Of a stretch of DNA of 64,000 nucleotides, positions 11,561-22,338 are shown in pieces (position 1 is the stretch's first letter; each line of letters opens with the position of its first letter). Source of the stretch: Brachypterus glaber (taxonomy: Eukaryota; Arthropoda; Insecta; Coleoptera; Kateretidae); assembly GCA_958510825.1 (NCBI GenBank), contig OY294054.1, positions 6,619,683 to 6,683,682 of the forward strand. The letters are read 5' to 3'. The notes under the pieces were generated by a model. That model was not told the DNA's origin, made no database searches, and was given only the letters and a program-made list of their open reading frames with translations. The position numbers and the translations under genes are program-made.

Positions 11561-12895
11561 AAATAAGTTATCTAAGAAGTCGGTGTTCTCCTTACGCGAA
11601 TAACCTTGTTTATCTTCATTTGACTGCGTACGTGCTTTTATGCGATTTTTACAAGTCGTATCATTTTCACTATGTTTACTACTATTTAAAACTTGAGCAT
11701 ACGTACAAATGTTATAGTCAGTAGCGTTACTATTATTTTCGCTTTGGGGTGAAAATTTTTTTGTTGGTTTCTGGGGGTTGTCAAAATTTTCAGGTCCGTC
11801 TATCACTAAGCGTGATAAGGCGTCTGCGTTACTGCTAAGAACTCCACGTTTGTAAATAATTTCATAGTCATATTCTTCCAAATACAACCTCCACCTATGT
11901 AATTTGGGGTTTGGCTGTTTAAGGGAGAACAACCACTGTAATGGTTTATGATGTGACATTATTTTAAAAGCTCGTCCTTAAATGTAGGGCCTGAAGTATT
12001 TAACTGCCCAAACGATTGCCAATAGCTCCCTTTCAATAGTAGAAAAATTGGTTTCTGAGTCGTTCAAGGTACGACTTGCGTAAGCTACAGGTAGATCAGA
12101 GCCTATTTTTCCCTGAGAAAGCACACAACCTAAAGCAAAATTTGACGCATCGCAAGTTAAAATATAGGGTTGATTAAAATCTGGATACTGAAGTATGGGT
12201 TGAATAATCAACAAATTTTTACAATGATTAAAACATTTAATATATTCTGAGTCATTTACGTTAATTTTACTATTTTTCTTTAAACAATTGGTTAAAGGCT
12301 TCGTTATCTTTGCAAAGTCCTTTATAAACTTTCTATAATATCCTAAGAGTCCTAGAAAAGCTTTAATTTGTTTAGTTGTCTTTGGTATATTGTACTTTTG
12401 AATAGCTTTTATTTTATCCGGATTAGGCTTCACCCCATGGAGTGTAACAATGTGGTCCAAAAATGCCACTTCTTTTTGCAGAAATTCGCACTTGTCGATT
12501 TGAAGCTTTAAATTGGCAGATCGTAATCTGTCAAAAATGTCTTTGAGACTGCTTACGTGCTCTTGTAGGCTAGTACTAAAGCAAATAATGTCGTCCGGAA
12601 AAACACAACATTTTTTATTTAGAATTCCTCTTAAGAGGTTATCCATGATTCTCTGGAAGGTCGCAGGCACATTCTTAAGGCCAAAGGGCATGCGCAGGAA
12701 CTCATTTTCTGTAGAAAAAGCGGTCTTCTGAATATCCTCCTCCGACATTTCTACTTGGTGATATCCAGATGCCAAGTCAAGAGTTGAAAAATATAAACAA
12801 CGTCCCAGTTTATCCAAAGTCCGTGATATTTGGCAAGGGATATCGATCATTGACAGTTTTTTCATTTAACTTACGATAATTGATAACAATTCGCC
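11417..12895 (-). pseudogene. pol: Reverse transcriptase-RNase H of B
   Basis: Gypsy-type RT from [13 protein letters not shown] through [13 protein letters not shown] to the catalytic box, here VFPDD instead of the usual YxDD, so Tyr is lost. RNase H follows ([35 protein letters not shown]). A TAA at 11976-11978 interrupts RNase H, after which the same frame continues (GRAFKIMSHHKPLQWLF ... NADALSRL) into the macrodomain. The N-terminal RT residues lie in the protease frame across a frameshift near 12870-12975. Confidence 0.85.
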
Positions 12896-13857
12896 ATTTG
12901 CGTTCGCCAGATGCATCCATCTTTTTTGGCACAACTCCAAGGACTGTACGAGGGTCTTATAATTTTTTGCTCGACCTCTTTTTTATGAATATGTGGATAT
13001 CTATAAGACTTTGTATAAACTGGAATTTCTTCAGAAGTTATTATTTTATGTTTTATTCTACTAGTAAAACTTAGAGGCTTGTCATCTGAATGAAAAATAT
13101 CCGGGTATTCATTTAATAGGTTGATTATTACTTGCTGTTCTTCAGCGTTCATTTGATTTATTTTTATTTTTGAAAAATCAATATTATTATTATAACTATG
13201 CGCATTATCGAAATTTGCGGCTCTGTGAGGTTCGTATTCATCGAACTTTTTCACAGTTAACGGGTTAATTTTAACCGATATATCCCTATCTGTGGGATTT
13301 ATAATACTACAATACATAGAAAAATTTTCCACCTTGGCAACACTTTCCATGATTTCCAGATCACCAGATTTCATGTAAGGTATTATAACGTCACCGTTCT
13401 TAAAAATTTTTACATTTACTTTAATAATTTGTTCTGTCCTAGGTGGGACGACTATGCTGTTGCATCCGCTAGATAGGTTAATGTTATGTATCTTGATTCT
13501 GCCAGACGGTGTAATTAACACATCATTCTGCAGGTCAATAACAGCATTTAATCTCTTTAGATTGTCTAAACCTAACAGACAGTCAAATTGTTTATGAAAA
13601 TTAAATAAGTGAAATTTTAAATCCACTTTATTTTTAAACAATTTTCCACATGGTATCTTTGTACTATACTTTTCCAACGATGTACCATGTGCACTTGATA
13701 TTAAGAACGGATCATTTATAATGTTTTTAAAAAAATATTTATTTGCGATTTCTGGTTTAACAAACGATTTTGTGCTCCCGTTATCCAACAAAATTTTTAA
13801 ATTTAAATCGGGGTATATAATATAGGATAGCTCACTTTTGTCGTTTGTTAAACTCAT
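12871..13857 (-). pseudogene. pol: Protease and RT N-terminus of B
   Basis: Aspartic protease (LLDNGSTKSF in place of the common DTG/DSG, and CLLGLDNLKRL), a spacer, then the start of RT (HKIITSEEIPVYTKSYRYPHIHKKEVEQ). The frame is open upstream of the Met into the end of gag, so it is probably made by frameshifting from Gag. It breaks near 12975 before RT continues in another frame. Confidence 0.8.
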
Positions 13858-13877
13858 TAAGTCAATTTTTCCGAGGC

Positions 13878-14714
13878 TCAGTTTCGAAAAAACTCACTTG
13901 GGTTATCATTTTTATTCACATTTTCCGCCGGAAACTCAATTTTTGGTTCATTATGCAAATTGAAAACCTCTTCTATTTGGTGATTATTAGTTCTTATTGG
14001 TCGGTTAAAGTTTTGTCTGTCAGTGTACGGCAAATTTGTGTTTCGTGTAGAGATGGGGGTAGGTTTGGTTAACCTTATATTTGGGTTGGGCTTGAAAACA
14101 TAGTTTCTTGTGCTAGGCCCTGGTTGATTCGAAAAATTATTATTATAGGATGAATTTTGATTTTGTTGATAGTTATGTGGGTAGTTGGTTAATTGTCTAT
14201 AATTTTGATGAAATGGTTTATTTTGTGGGGGATTTTTACTATTAAAATTAGGTCTTTGTCTGAAACTATGGTTTTGATTTGTATTTCTACTATTTTGATC
14301 ATTGGTCTCTAACTGAAAATCATTTGTAAGCATATTTAAGGCGGAGTTTAAATCTTCGGGGTTCTTTGTACGCATTAAGGCTCCTATTAGGTCTCGAAGA
14401 CCACGTAATAAGACTCTTAAAGCATATTTTCTTAAATAACACATTAAAACTGCAACTTCTTGCGCATTCCCGTGATGTACCGTTAAATATTCTATTTGCA
14501 GATTTAGTAGTACCATAATTTTATTATAAAAATCAAAAACTGTGTCTTTATAACCCTCTTTTAGTTCTGACATTTCGAGACCAAGGCCAAAAACATCACG
14601 CCTGTCGCTATAAGTGTTTTGGAGTGCTGTTTTAGAGTCATTCCAATTGGTTAGGGGACATGAAGAAATTTTTATAGCGGCATCGCCCTTAATTTTAGCC
14701 AAGATACTTGACAT
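13878..14714 (-). pseudogene. gag: Gag of B, C-terminal piece
   Basis: Continues Gag after the Polinton. Capsid-like region (WNDSKTALQNTYSDRRDVFGLG, GYKDTVFDFYNKI) followed by a long Asn/Gln/Pro/Arg-rich tail. No CCHC knuckle is visible, as in some errantiviruses. The first residues of the open frame upstream of 14714 come from Polinton TIR and are not Gag. Confidence 0.85.
13887..13893 (-). promoter_or_regulatory. Possible -1 frameshift site, gag-pol of B
   Basis: GTTTTTT on the minus strand, with codons TTT TTT in the gag frame, sits 9 bases before the gag stop. A -1 slip enters the protease frame, which is open at this point. No downstream structure was assessed. Confidence 0.4.
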
Positions 14715-14720
14715 TAAATA
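14715..14720. repeat. Polinton target duplication, left
   Basis: TAAATA immediately before the left TIR, repeated exactly at 31847-31852. Six bases is the expected Polinton/Maverick length. Confidence 0.95.
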
Positions 14721-14963
14721 AGTAGTTGTACTACCGGGATATAAACCCACTTTGGTAACTGGAGGACATCTTCAGCTGAAGACATCAGCGAGTCCTGAAA
14801 AAATCCTAAAAAAAAAAAATTAAAAAAAATTTTTTTTTTTTTCAGGATTTTTTTTTGTTCTTCGGTTGACCGACGACAATGACCAGAGGGTGTGGCCACC
14901 TAGCGGTAGAAATGAAACCAAGGATCAGGACTGCCTAGCCAGACAATTTAAATTAGCCAGACT
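14721..14963. repeat. Polinton left TIR
   Basis: Inverse of 31603-31846 with a few differences. It contains a self-complementary AT stretch (CAGGATTTTTT against its inverse) around 14795-14855. Confidence 0.95.
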
Positions 14964-15040
14964 TTTTAAATTAAGGGACCTAAAATTTTTATTAAAAATA
15001 TTTATTTATATTTTATTAATACAATATACTAAAAACATTC

Positions 15041-16253
15041 TTAAATAATGTGTACAATATTTGACAGAGGATTATATTTAACAAGTTTATCATGCAGGAT
15101 CAAACAATAGGCATTGCTTTTCGATGGAATAGTTTTATTTGTTTCAAACTCAATTCTCAAATCTACTGCACCGGTTTTTAAAGATTCATTTTGCCTGCTG
15201 CAGTCAATTACGTACAGCGGAGCTTTTTCAAAGAACTCTTTTGGTGAGAGACAAGGGTCACAATTATTCTTATAATAGTATGATTCCTGGAATTGTGCAT
15301 ACATTTCATATAATACCGACCACTGTTTTTCAGAACAATTAATATTTAAATTGTCATATGGATACATTTCAGAGTTCAAATAAAGTTTTATATTTGTTAA
15401 AATACAATGCTCAAAGGACTCATGTCTGCTAGCATATTGTCTTTCTGAGCGGTTTGAAAGCCTACAATAACATAACGTGGTTTTTCAAGTTGACTTGCAG
15501 TTTTTACAGGCCATGTATGTCTTGTTGTTTCTGGTAGTAAGGGATATTCATGAAGTTCCCAGCTCCTAAATGCAATGTCTAAATCAACTCCTTTTTCTAT
15601 ATAATTAAACAGTTGTAATTTTTGAGTGTCTGATACTGATACATGCGGAACTTTCCATAAAACTTTAGATAGTAAAACTTTAACATTTTTTTCTTCGGCT
15701 TTTGTTGTAATGACTGCATTTATATCTGAATTATTTCTAATGAAAACAAGTTCCTGTTTCATGTTAACAATGATTTTTTTATAGTCTTCAAATATACCCA
15801 TCAACAATTTTAGTGGTATACAAACATTAAAAGTACCTTTTTCACCTACTACAATGCTTTCTGATTTTAGAAACCAACCAGAATTTTGTAGTCTAGTACT
15901 GTCAGAGTCCGAGTAAGAAATATATCCTTTCATAGTTGAAGTGATACCAGGGTTTCGAACTCTGTCAATTACAGTTACACCTAATTCATATCGAATTTCA
16001 TCAAATAAAAAAGCCAAGCCATTGTTAATAAATTTTAAAGTTTTACTAGGTTTTTCTTCTTCATTCAAAAGTCTACCCTCAATATAAAGATAACTTTGAG
16101 ATGGTAGAGTAAGTTTTGTGCTTGAATGGGAATCCTAATTTCGTCAGAGTTACTAAAAGTTGTATTTACATAAGGTTGATATGTGTGGTATTCTGAACGA
16201 GTAATTGAGTTATCAACTAAAACATTTTGTTTAATATTTAAAATACCACTCAT
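15041..16253 (-). pseudogene. Polinton major capsid protein (double jelly-roll)
   Basis: Three blocks: 16253-16065 (SGILNIKQNV ... FSNSDEIRIPIQAQN), 16068-15397 (FLFDEIRYELGVTVIDRVRN, GITSTMKGYISY, KVPHVSVSDTQKLQL, RSWELHEYPLLPETTRHTWP) and 15379-15041. This follows the Polinton MCP pattern (called PY in older work). Frameshifts lie near 16080 and 15400, so the product is broken. Start taken at the ATG before SGILN; the longer upstream frame is unlikely to be used. Full length would be about 400 residues and would form the icosahedral shell. Confidence 0.85.
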
Positions 16254-16363
16254 TTTTCTTTGTTGATTTTTTTCTTTTAAAATTGCCACTAAAAACAATT
16301 AAAATACGCTTATATTAATATATAATTTACAGTTGTACCAGATTTCTTCTAACTTTGTAATTT

Positions 16364-16531
16364 TTAAAGAACTTTTAATCCTAAGAACCTTAAAAATTGT
16401 CTATTTTCTTGTGTTAATGGTTCAAGTTTTCTTTTTGCACTAATTTTCTTTAGACCAATTTTTCTATTTATATTCTCTTCATCAGATGGTTGAAGTTCTT
16501 GCATGGGTTTAATATTATACAGGAACACCAT
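16364..16531 (-). CDS. Small conserved Polinton protein, unknown function
   Basis: 55-residue basic ORF starting at ATG 16531; a longer frame begins with a non-ATG codon. The C-terminus (ENRQFLRFLGLKV) resembles a short conserved motif I associate with Polinton late genes. It lies between major and minor capsid genes on the same strand, so a virion role is likely but unproven. Confidence 0.5.
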   Translation of the reverse strand: MVFLYNIKPMQELQPSDEENINRKIGLKKISAKRKLEPLTQENRQFLRFLGLKVL

Positions 16532-16589
16532 GATTGTTCTTTGTTTCTTAAAAGTCGTCTTCAATTTGACTAGATAATTATTAATCAAC

Positions 16590-17294
16590 CTATTTTAAGT
16601 GAATTCTTAGTGTTATTGTCTCATTGTTAAAGTTTATTAAGTTACCATCTTGATCAACAATGTTTACATTAATTTCATCAATATAATGTGTATTAATAGG
16701 TAAATAAATAACATTTGCAGAACATTCTACAATTTTATATCCAGGAGCAACAGTTGGATAAAACACATGTTAAATATGTGCTGATTTACCATTGTTATAT
16801 GAATTTGTAATCAAATTACATTCTAAACCAATTAAGTTAACTTTTTGAATATTAATGGGAAAATCTGATACATGTTTAACATTTGGTGCAAGTATTTTCT
16901 GTTTAAATCCAAGCAAAGAACCTATATTATGAGGTTGTTTAAAGTTAATTTCAAAATCAAACTTAATATCACATTTAAGTGTATTTAGATTAGCTTCTAA
17001 AACCAATTTATGTAAGGTTATTTCTTTTTTTTTTTTATTATGCAACTCTTGGTTTATATAATTTTCAATGTCCTTTATTTCATATGAACCACATGGTATC
17101 TTTATTGTATGAGTATTTTTATCGTCCGTATAGTAAAATTTATTATTTGATTTGTCAACGTTTGGAATTGAATTTGAAGAAAAAAAATCAATTAACCCTA
17201 AAACATAATTTTCACCCTCCTTTAAGACAAGAGGAGGATAAATTCTTGATTTAAGGGTTGTTTTATTATCTGACAGTATAAATGTATACGACAT
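16590..17294 (-). pseudogene. Polinton minor capsid (penton-like) protein, one stop
   Basis: Starts MSYTFILSDN; contains EGENYVLGLIDFFSSNSIPNV and IPCGSYEIKDIENYINQEL, typical of the Polinton minor capsid protein predicted to be a single jelly-roll penton. A TAA at 16770-16772 cuts it at 174 residues, but the same frame runs on (VFYPTVAPGYKIVECSANVIY) to 16590, so the ancestral length was about 234. Confidence 0.8.
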
Positions 17295-17353
17295 AATATG
17301 TTCTTACTAACTTCAGCTTAAAAGTAAAACTATCATAGAAAATATAATACATG

Positions 17354-17710
17354 CTATTTATTTAGAAATGATAAACACAAGTGACCACAATTATAAGTAT
17401 TATATCTTTGATATATATCATAGTTATATAAAACATTACATAAACCATTTGAATTAAAATATTTAAAAACTTCAGTAGGAGGTTGTAGATTTCCATAACT
17501 GTCAAAATAATTTACAGTATCAAGTCGTTTTTTATAAGCTATCCAATGAGTTCCATCTCCACTTTTACGATCAAGGTTAATTACCCCAGATTCATTACTA
17601 TGTATTTTTTTAGGGAGATCATTTCGCATGAAAACACCTCTAAAATAGGGTATTTTGAGTTTTTTACTATAATAAAGTATATCAATATTTGATAGAGGTC
17701 TTTTAGGTAA
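17354..17710 (-). CDS. Adenain-like cysteine protease of the Polinton
   Basis: Maturation protease of the adenovirus proteinase (C5) type. GTHWIAYKK carries the catalytic His, VNYFDSYGNLQPP the acidic residue and YNTYNCGHLCLSFL the Cys. The domain opens upstream of the Met at 17629 (RPLSNIDILYYSKKLKIPYFRGVF) in the same frame to ~17760 without any ATG. The true start is therefore unclear: overlap with the preceding gene, non-ATG initiation or a lost start are all possible. Should process capsid proteins. Confidence 0.8.
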   Translation of the reverse strand, partial: LPKRPLSNIDILYYSKKLKIPYFRGVFMRNDLPKKIHSNESGVINLDRKSGDGTHWIAYKKRLDTVNYFDSYGNLQPPTEVFKYFNSNGLCNVLYNYDIYQRYNTYNCGHLCLSFLNK

Positions 17711-17712
17711 TG

Positions 17713-18183
17713 TTATCGGTAATTTTTTAATGCTTGACTTTTTCCTAAAAAAAGACCCAACCCAGTTTTATAAGGTTTCAAACAAAGACCTTTACCTATT
17801 GCAATACTTTCCATTGTTTTATTATGTCGTTGAGCCTCATCCAGTTGTTGCTTAGCTGCTCTGGAATCATTTACAGCCTTGAATACACCTGCAGCCCCAC
17901 CCCCTAAGGCTCCTAGAGCACTTAGAGCTGCAAAAATTGGAATCAGGGGTAAAATACCTCCTGTTTTTGGCACTTGAATAACTCTATCAGTATTAATTTT
18001 CTTATCTTTATATTTCGACGCTGTCTTTAAAGCTATCTGGACTACATCTGTAATGTCTTGAGGTTTACTTTCAGCAATTCTTTGTTTAATTTTTTTTTGT
18101 AATATTTCTAATACTTGTAACTTGTCTTTTTGTTTTATTTTTAGATTTGATATTCTTCTTTTTAATAGTTTTTTTCTGAACAT
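17713..18183 (-). CDS. Polinton protein with hydrophobic Gly/Ala segment
   Basis: 156 residues: Lys-rich N-terminus, then a conserved block (VPKTGGILPLIPIFAALSALG) and GGGAAGVFKAVND with a hydrophobic helix, ending KPYKTGLGLFLG. This resembles a conserved Polinton/adintovirus virion protein that may act on membranes in the manner of adenovirus pVI; that role is inference. A second frame beginning ATG at 18241 (MAPMKKQTIKK) overlaps the N-terminus, so an upstream frameshift may have removed the real start. Confidence 0.65.
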   Translation of the reverse strand: MFRKKLLKRRISNLKIKQKDKLQVLEILQKKIKQRIAESKPQDITDVVQIALKTASKYKDKKINTDRVIQVPKTGGILPLIPIFAALSALGALGGGAAGVFKAVNDSRAAKQQLDEAQRHNKTMESIAIGKGLCLKPYKTGLGLFLGKSQALKNYR

Positions 18184-18293
18184 TACGTTTTGTTTTTCTG
18201 TTTTTATTTTTTTTAATAGTTTGTTTTTTCATAGGAGCCATTGTATTTAGATAAATGACTTTTTAAAACTAATCAAAGATATTTTGAGTATGT

Positions 18294-18295
<2 letters not shown>

Positions 18296-18363
<68 letters not shown>
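18296..18363. repeat. (TA)n microsatellite
   Basis: About 34 uninterrupted TA units between the hydrophobic virion gene and the PLA2-like gene. Confidence 0.95.
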
Positions 18364-18366
<3 letters not shown>

Positions 18367-18384
18367 AGATATTTATTATTTTAA

Positions 18385-18998
18385 TCAAAATTTATCTTTC
18401 TTTTTAGGCACAAAATCAGTTTCCATTGGTGTTATATCATTAGGTGGTGTTATCTTACTAGATGTCTTCACAAGCTTTTCTTGAGTTGTTTTAACTTTAC
18501 CTAGTGGTTTGATTTTTGTTTGCAGGTTTTGATCTGTTTCAAAATTTGCAATACAACTATCAATCGCATTGATAGAATTCTTTAAAGATTTTTTTACTTT
18601 CACCATACACTTTTTATAATTACTTATGATATTTGACCTTCCATAGACTTTTGTATGACCCATACCCAATTTAACTTTAGCGTTCATTACTGATGATACT
18701 CCAAGGGCTGCAATTCGTTCACTAAGCTTTGATTGTCGATTAAAAACTCTTTTAAGGGCTTCTCGAGCAAGAATTTTATCTGCCACATGTCTACGAGATA
18801 GATCTTTTTCTTGAGAATAAGCAATATCATGCTGTTTACAAGCTTCATCCAGTTCATTAATACCAACATCACCACGAGCTAATCTTTTTTTAAGATGAGT
18901 GCCGGGTCCACAGAAGGGATATGTAACTCAAAGGGCAGTTTATTAATTGCTGAGTTAATTAAACCACTACCTTTAATATCTCCGTTATAATATTTCAT
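18385..18998 (-). pseudogene. Polinton PLA2-like capsid-associated protein
   Basis: Starts MKYYNGDIKGSGLIN. After a frameshift near 18920 the frame reads YPFCGPGTHLKKRLARGD and ELDEACKQHDIAYSQ: the calcium loop (CGPGT) and His-Asp pair of phospholipase A2, as in parvovirus VP1 and some Polinton/adintovirus virion proteins. The C-terminal ~130 residues are basic and continue to 18385. The enzyme would breach endosomal membranes during entry. This copy is broken between the leader and the PLA2 motif. Confidence 0.75.
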
Positions 18999-19088
18999 CT
19001 TTGTACTGTATAAATAGTAGTACCTGTTTAACCTTAAAGCACTATATTTTCTTGTTTAAGTGAATACAGAACTGTATACTAAGCAATT

Positions 19089-19771
19089 ATGAGGTTATTG
19101 AAACAAAAAACTACTTTAAATATCGACAATCATGATATAAATAATAATCATGATGTTAATAAGCATGGTTTATTACTACCTACAACTATTAGATGTTTAA
19201 TTGTAGGACCCTCAAACTGTGGAAAAACAAATGTTATGATTAGTTTAATAGAACACAAGAATGGTTTAAAATTTGAAAATATTTATCTTTATTCAAAGTC
19301 TCTATATCAACCTAAATATTTATACTTAGAAAAACTATTAAAACCCCTAAAAAATATTGGATATTATGCTTTTAGTGACAGTGAAAATATTTTAGAGCCT
19401 TCACAAGCAAAAAAAATTCAATTTTTATTTTTGATGATGTAGCTTGTCATAACCAAGATAAAATTCGTGAATATTTTAGTATGGGCAGACATAATAGTAT
19501 AGATTGTTTCTACCTTTGTCAAACATATGTAATAATCCCTAAACATTTAATAAGAGATAACGCAAACAGCATAGTTCTTTTCAAACAAGATGATTTAAAT
19601 CTTAGACATATATATAATAATCATATAGGTACAGATATGTCATTTGAACAATTTAAAAATATGTGTTCAATATGTTGGGCTGATTCATATGGTTTTTTAT
19701 CAATATTTAAAGATTTTAAACTAAATAATGGTAGATATAGAAAAGAATTTGATTCTTTTATATGTATATAA
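19089..19771 (+). pseudogene. Polinton DNA-packaging ATPase (FtsK/HerA type)
   Basis: Walker A GPSNCGKTN at 19208-19234 and Walker B (hydrophobic run then FDDVACH) near 19420. One frameshift at ~19425 in a T/A-rich run separates the halves; after it the frame runs CLCQTYVIIPKHLIRDNANSIVLF to 19771. Start is a true ATG. This gene is transcribed away from the capsid cluster. Confidence 0.85.
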
Positions 19772-19866
19772 ATATAGTGTTAAAAAAGCTTTTCAAACCT
19801 ATCACTAGTCAGTTTATAACTTGTTTTCAATCAGATCAGATCAGTTTAAAAAAAAAAAATATTTTT

Positions 19867-20340
19867 ACCCGTTTCGACCTGTACGACCCGTTTATAAATC
19901 TGTTTTAAAAACCTGTACGACCCGTTTCAACCTGTACGACCCATTTATAAGTCTGTACGACCCGTTTAGAAACCTGTACGACCCGTTTCAACCTGTACGA
20001 CCCGTTTATAAATCTGTACGACCCGTTTATAAATCTGTTTTAGAAACCTGTACGACCCGTTTCAACCTGTACGACCCGTTTATAAACCTGTACGACCCGT
20101 TTATTAATCTGTTTTAGAAACCTGTACGACCCGTTTCAACCTGTACGACCCGTTTATAAACCTGTACGACCCGTTTATAAATTTGTTTTAGAAACCTGTA
20201 CGACCCGTTTCAACCTGTACGACCCGTTTATAAACCTGTACGACCCGTTTATAAATCTGTACGACCCGTTTATAAATCTGTTTTAGAAACCTGTACGACC
20301 CGTTTCAACCTGTACGACCCGTTTCGACCCGTTAAAAATA
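19867..20340 (+). repeat. Minisatellite based on CCTGTACGACCCGTTT
   Basis: More than 20 units of about 20-21 bp (TGTACGACCCGTTTATAAA variants), many grouped in a ~96-bp higher-order period marked by CTGTTTTAGAAA. It lies inside the Polinton between ATPase and the conserved unknown gene. CGTACGACCCG is unusually GC-rich here. A reading frame exists through it but is a by-product. Confidence 0.9.
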
Positions 20341-20354
20341 TGTCTAGACCCGTG

Positions 20355-21345
20355 ATGGATCAGAAAAAGAACTAAAAAAAACTAATTGCAAAGCGTAGAA
20401 TTATCAAAGATAAGCTTGATTTAATTAAACATGGTGAAATTGCTCAAGAAAAAATATTTTCACCTATAACAAATCAGTTAAAAAATATTGAAAACACAAT
20501 AAGTTCTCATAAACCTAACTATAGTAAAATAATTAAAGATAAAAATAAGTCTGTTAATATTAAAACGGAGCCTGAACAAAATGATGATGATGAGGAAGAC
20601 CCCTTATATTATGAAACACCTTTAAATAAATCAAAACTTAATTTCAAATTTAATTTACCCTATGCTGAAAATGATTCAACAAGCGGTATAAAACGTTTAA
20701 TGTTTAAGGAAGCAATGCATGAAGAAGAAGAAGATGAATCGAAGAATGAAACTGAACATGCAGCTGCAGCTCGACATGATATTTCAGAAAATTCATTTCA
20801 AGAGTATTTAGGACAATATAATACATTACCCAGGAAATATATTCCAAAAATAATTGAAGACCCTGCTACTTGTGATCAACGTTATGGTATAAGACATGAC
20901 GCAGAGTCCGAAAAATTTTATATAGGAGATTCAAAATTAGATATAGTTGGTTCTGATATAATTGTTAAAAAGAAACGATACAAAGGGACCCCTGGGTTGT
21001 TTGAACTACTGTTCAAAAAATACCCCGAAAATTATACAAGTACTGATGAAAATTTATATAAAGATATTGTTATCAAAACAAACGCAGGCAGAAGAGATTA
21101 TAAGGCTGACAAACAAGTCAAGGTAGTAGATTAGATAAGTATAAGAATATTATTGGACCATTTTATGGTGGTATGCTTATGAAAGCAACAAATAAACCTG
21201 TGCAATATACATATTGGGACTCACCCAATGAACTTGTAAGTCGCTTACGTTTATTGATTGCATCACAGGAAGCTGGAAATACTAGTCATAATAACGAAAT
21301 AGTGTCCATTATTGAGGAGCTACGTGAGGCGAAAATAATTGAATA
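20355..21345 (+). pseudogene. Conserved Polinton gene of unknown function
   Basis: Begins ATG at 20355 with an in-frame TAA six codons later, then stays open: Lys-rich and acidic N half, and a conserved C half (RYGIRHDAESEKFYIGDSKLDI, DIIVKKKRYKGTPGLFELL). The GTPGL(W/F)ELL block is characteristic of a Polinton protein present in most insect copies. A frameshift at ~21120 puts the end (DKYKNIIGPFYGGML, ELREAKIIE) in a second frame that stops just before integrase. Function not known. Confidence 0.75.
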
Positions 21346-21347
21346 AC

Positions 21348-22289
21348 ATGACAAATTTTGTTACTGACGCCAAAAGACAGATTGTTAATGAAATACATAA
21401 ACCTGCAAGAATAAACTTTAAACGAGGAAAAGTTAAAATTAAGTCATTAAATGATTTGATGCAAGCTGACTTAGTGGAGTTATTACCCTATTCATCTGAA
21501 AATAAAGGCTTTAAATATATATTAATGATAATTAATTGTTTTTCAAAGTTTTTATGGGCAATACCCCTTAAAAATAAAACTGCACAAGAAGTCTCTAAAG
21601 CAATGGAAACTATTTTAAAAAATCATAAAATAAAAAATATGCAAACTGACTTAGGGGGTGAATTTTTTAATTCAACTATGTCAAAGCTATTTACTAAATA
21701 TAAAGTAAATCATTACCCTGCTTATAGTGAGAAAAAAGCATCAATTGTAGAACGTGTGAACAGAACTTTAAAAACGTGGATGTTTAAGGAGTTTAGCTTA
21801 CAAGGTAAATATGAATGGGTTAATATTCTACCTGATTTAATAAAAAAATATAACCATACAAAACATAGAACAATTGGCATGAAACCCGCTGATGTTACTA
21901 AAAAATATGAAAAAATGTTATTGAATACTGCATACAATCAAATTAAGTTTGTAGACAAAAAATTTAAATTTAAAACGGGGGATTATGTTCGTATATCAAA
22001 ACTAAGGGGTGCATTTGATAAAAAATATATGCCCAACTGGTCAACTGAAATTTTTACAATTAAAAAAGTAAAGTTAACAGATCCTACTACATATTTGCTA
22101 CAAGATATAAAAAATCAAGAAATTAAGGGTTGTTTTTATGCACAGCAACTTCAATTGGTGCGTGCTAGTAATAAAGACATTTACCTGGTTGAAAAAGTGT
22201 TAAGAAAGAGGAAAAATAAGGTGTTAGTTAAATGGTTAGGAGTCCCTGAATCTGAAGCCTCATGGATTGATAGGACTAATATAGCATAG
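21348..22289 (+). CDS. Polinton integrase (retroviral type, chromodomain)
   Basis: Intact, 313 residues from ATG 21348. DDE core: D in QADLVELLP, D in QTDLGGEFFN, E in ASIVERVNRT with the expected spacing. C-terminal chromodomain (YLVEKVLRKRKNKVLVKWLG, SWIDRTNI). It catalyses insertion and would give the 6-bp target duplication. Among the core replication genes here it is the only one without a break. Confidence 0.92.
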   Translation: MTNFVTDAKRQIVNEIHKPARINFKRGKVKIKSLNDLMQADLVELLPYSSENKGFKYILMIINCFSKFLWAIPLKNKTAQEVSKAMETILKNHKIKNMQTDLGGEFFNSTMSKLFTKYKVNHYPAYSEKKASIVERVNRTLKTWMFKEFSLQGKYEWVNILPDLIKKYNHTKHRTIGMKPADVTKKYEKMLLNTAYNQIKFVDKKFKFKTGDYVRISKLRGAFDKKYMPNWSTEIFTIKKVKLTDPTTYLLQDIKNQEIKGCFYAQQLQLVRASNKDIYLVEKVLRKRKNKVLVKWLGVPESEASWIDRTNIA

Positions 22290-22338
22290 GTTTTTACTTT
22301 AAATCAACTAGTAGGTGTTTAACACTGCTTGTAGTACA

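Noticed and set aside
14714..14899. Frame through the Polinton TIR joined to gag
   Set aside because: Its N-terminal residues come from TIR sequence and A/T runs. Gag itself begins at 32155.
19867..20340. CRISPR-like array
   Set aside because: Units are contiguous ~20-bp tandem repeats without unique spacers, in a eukaryotic transposon.
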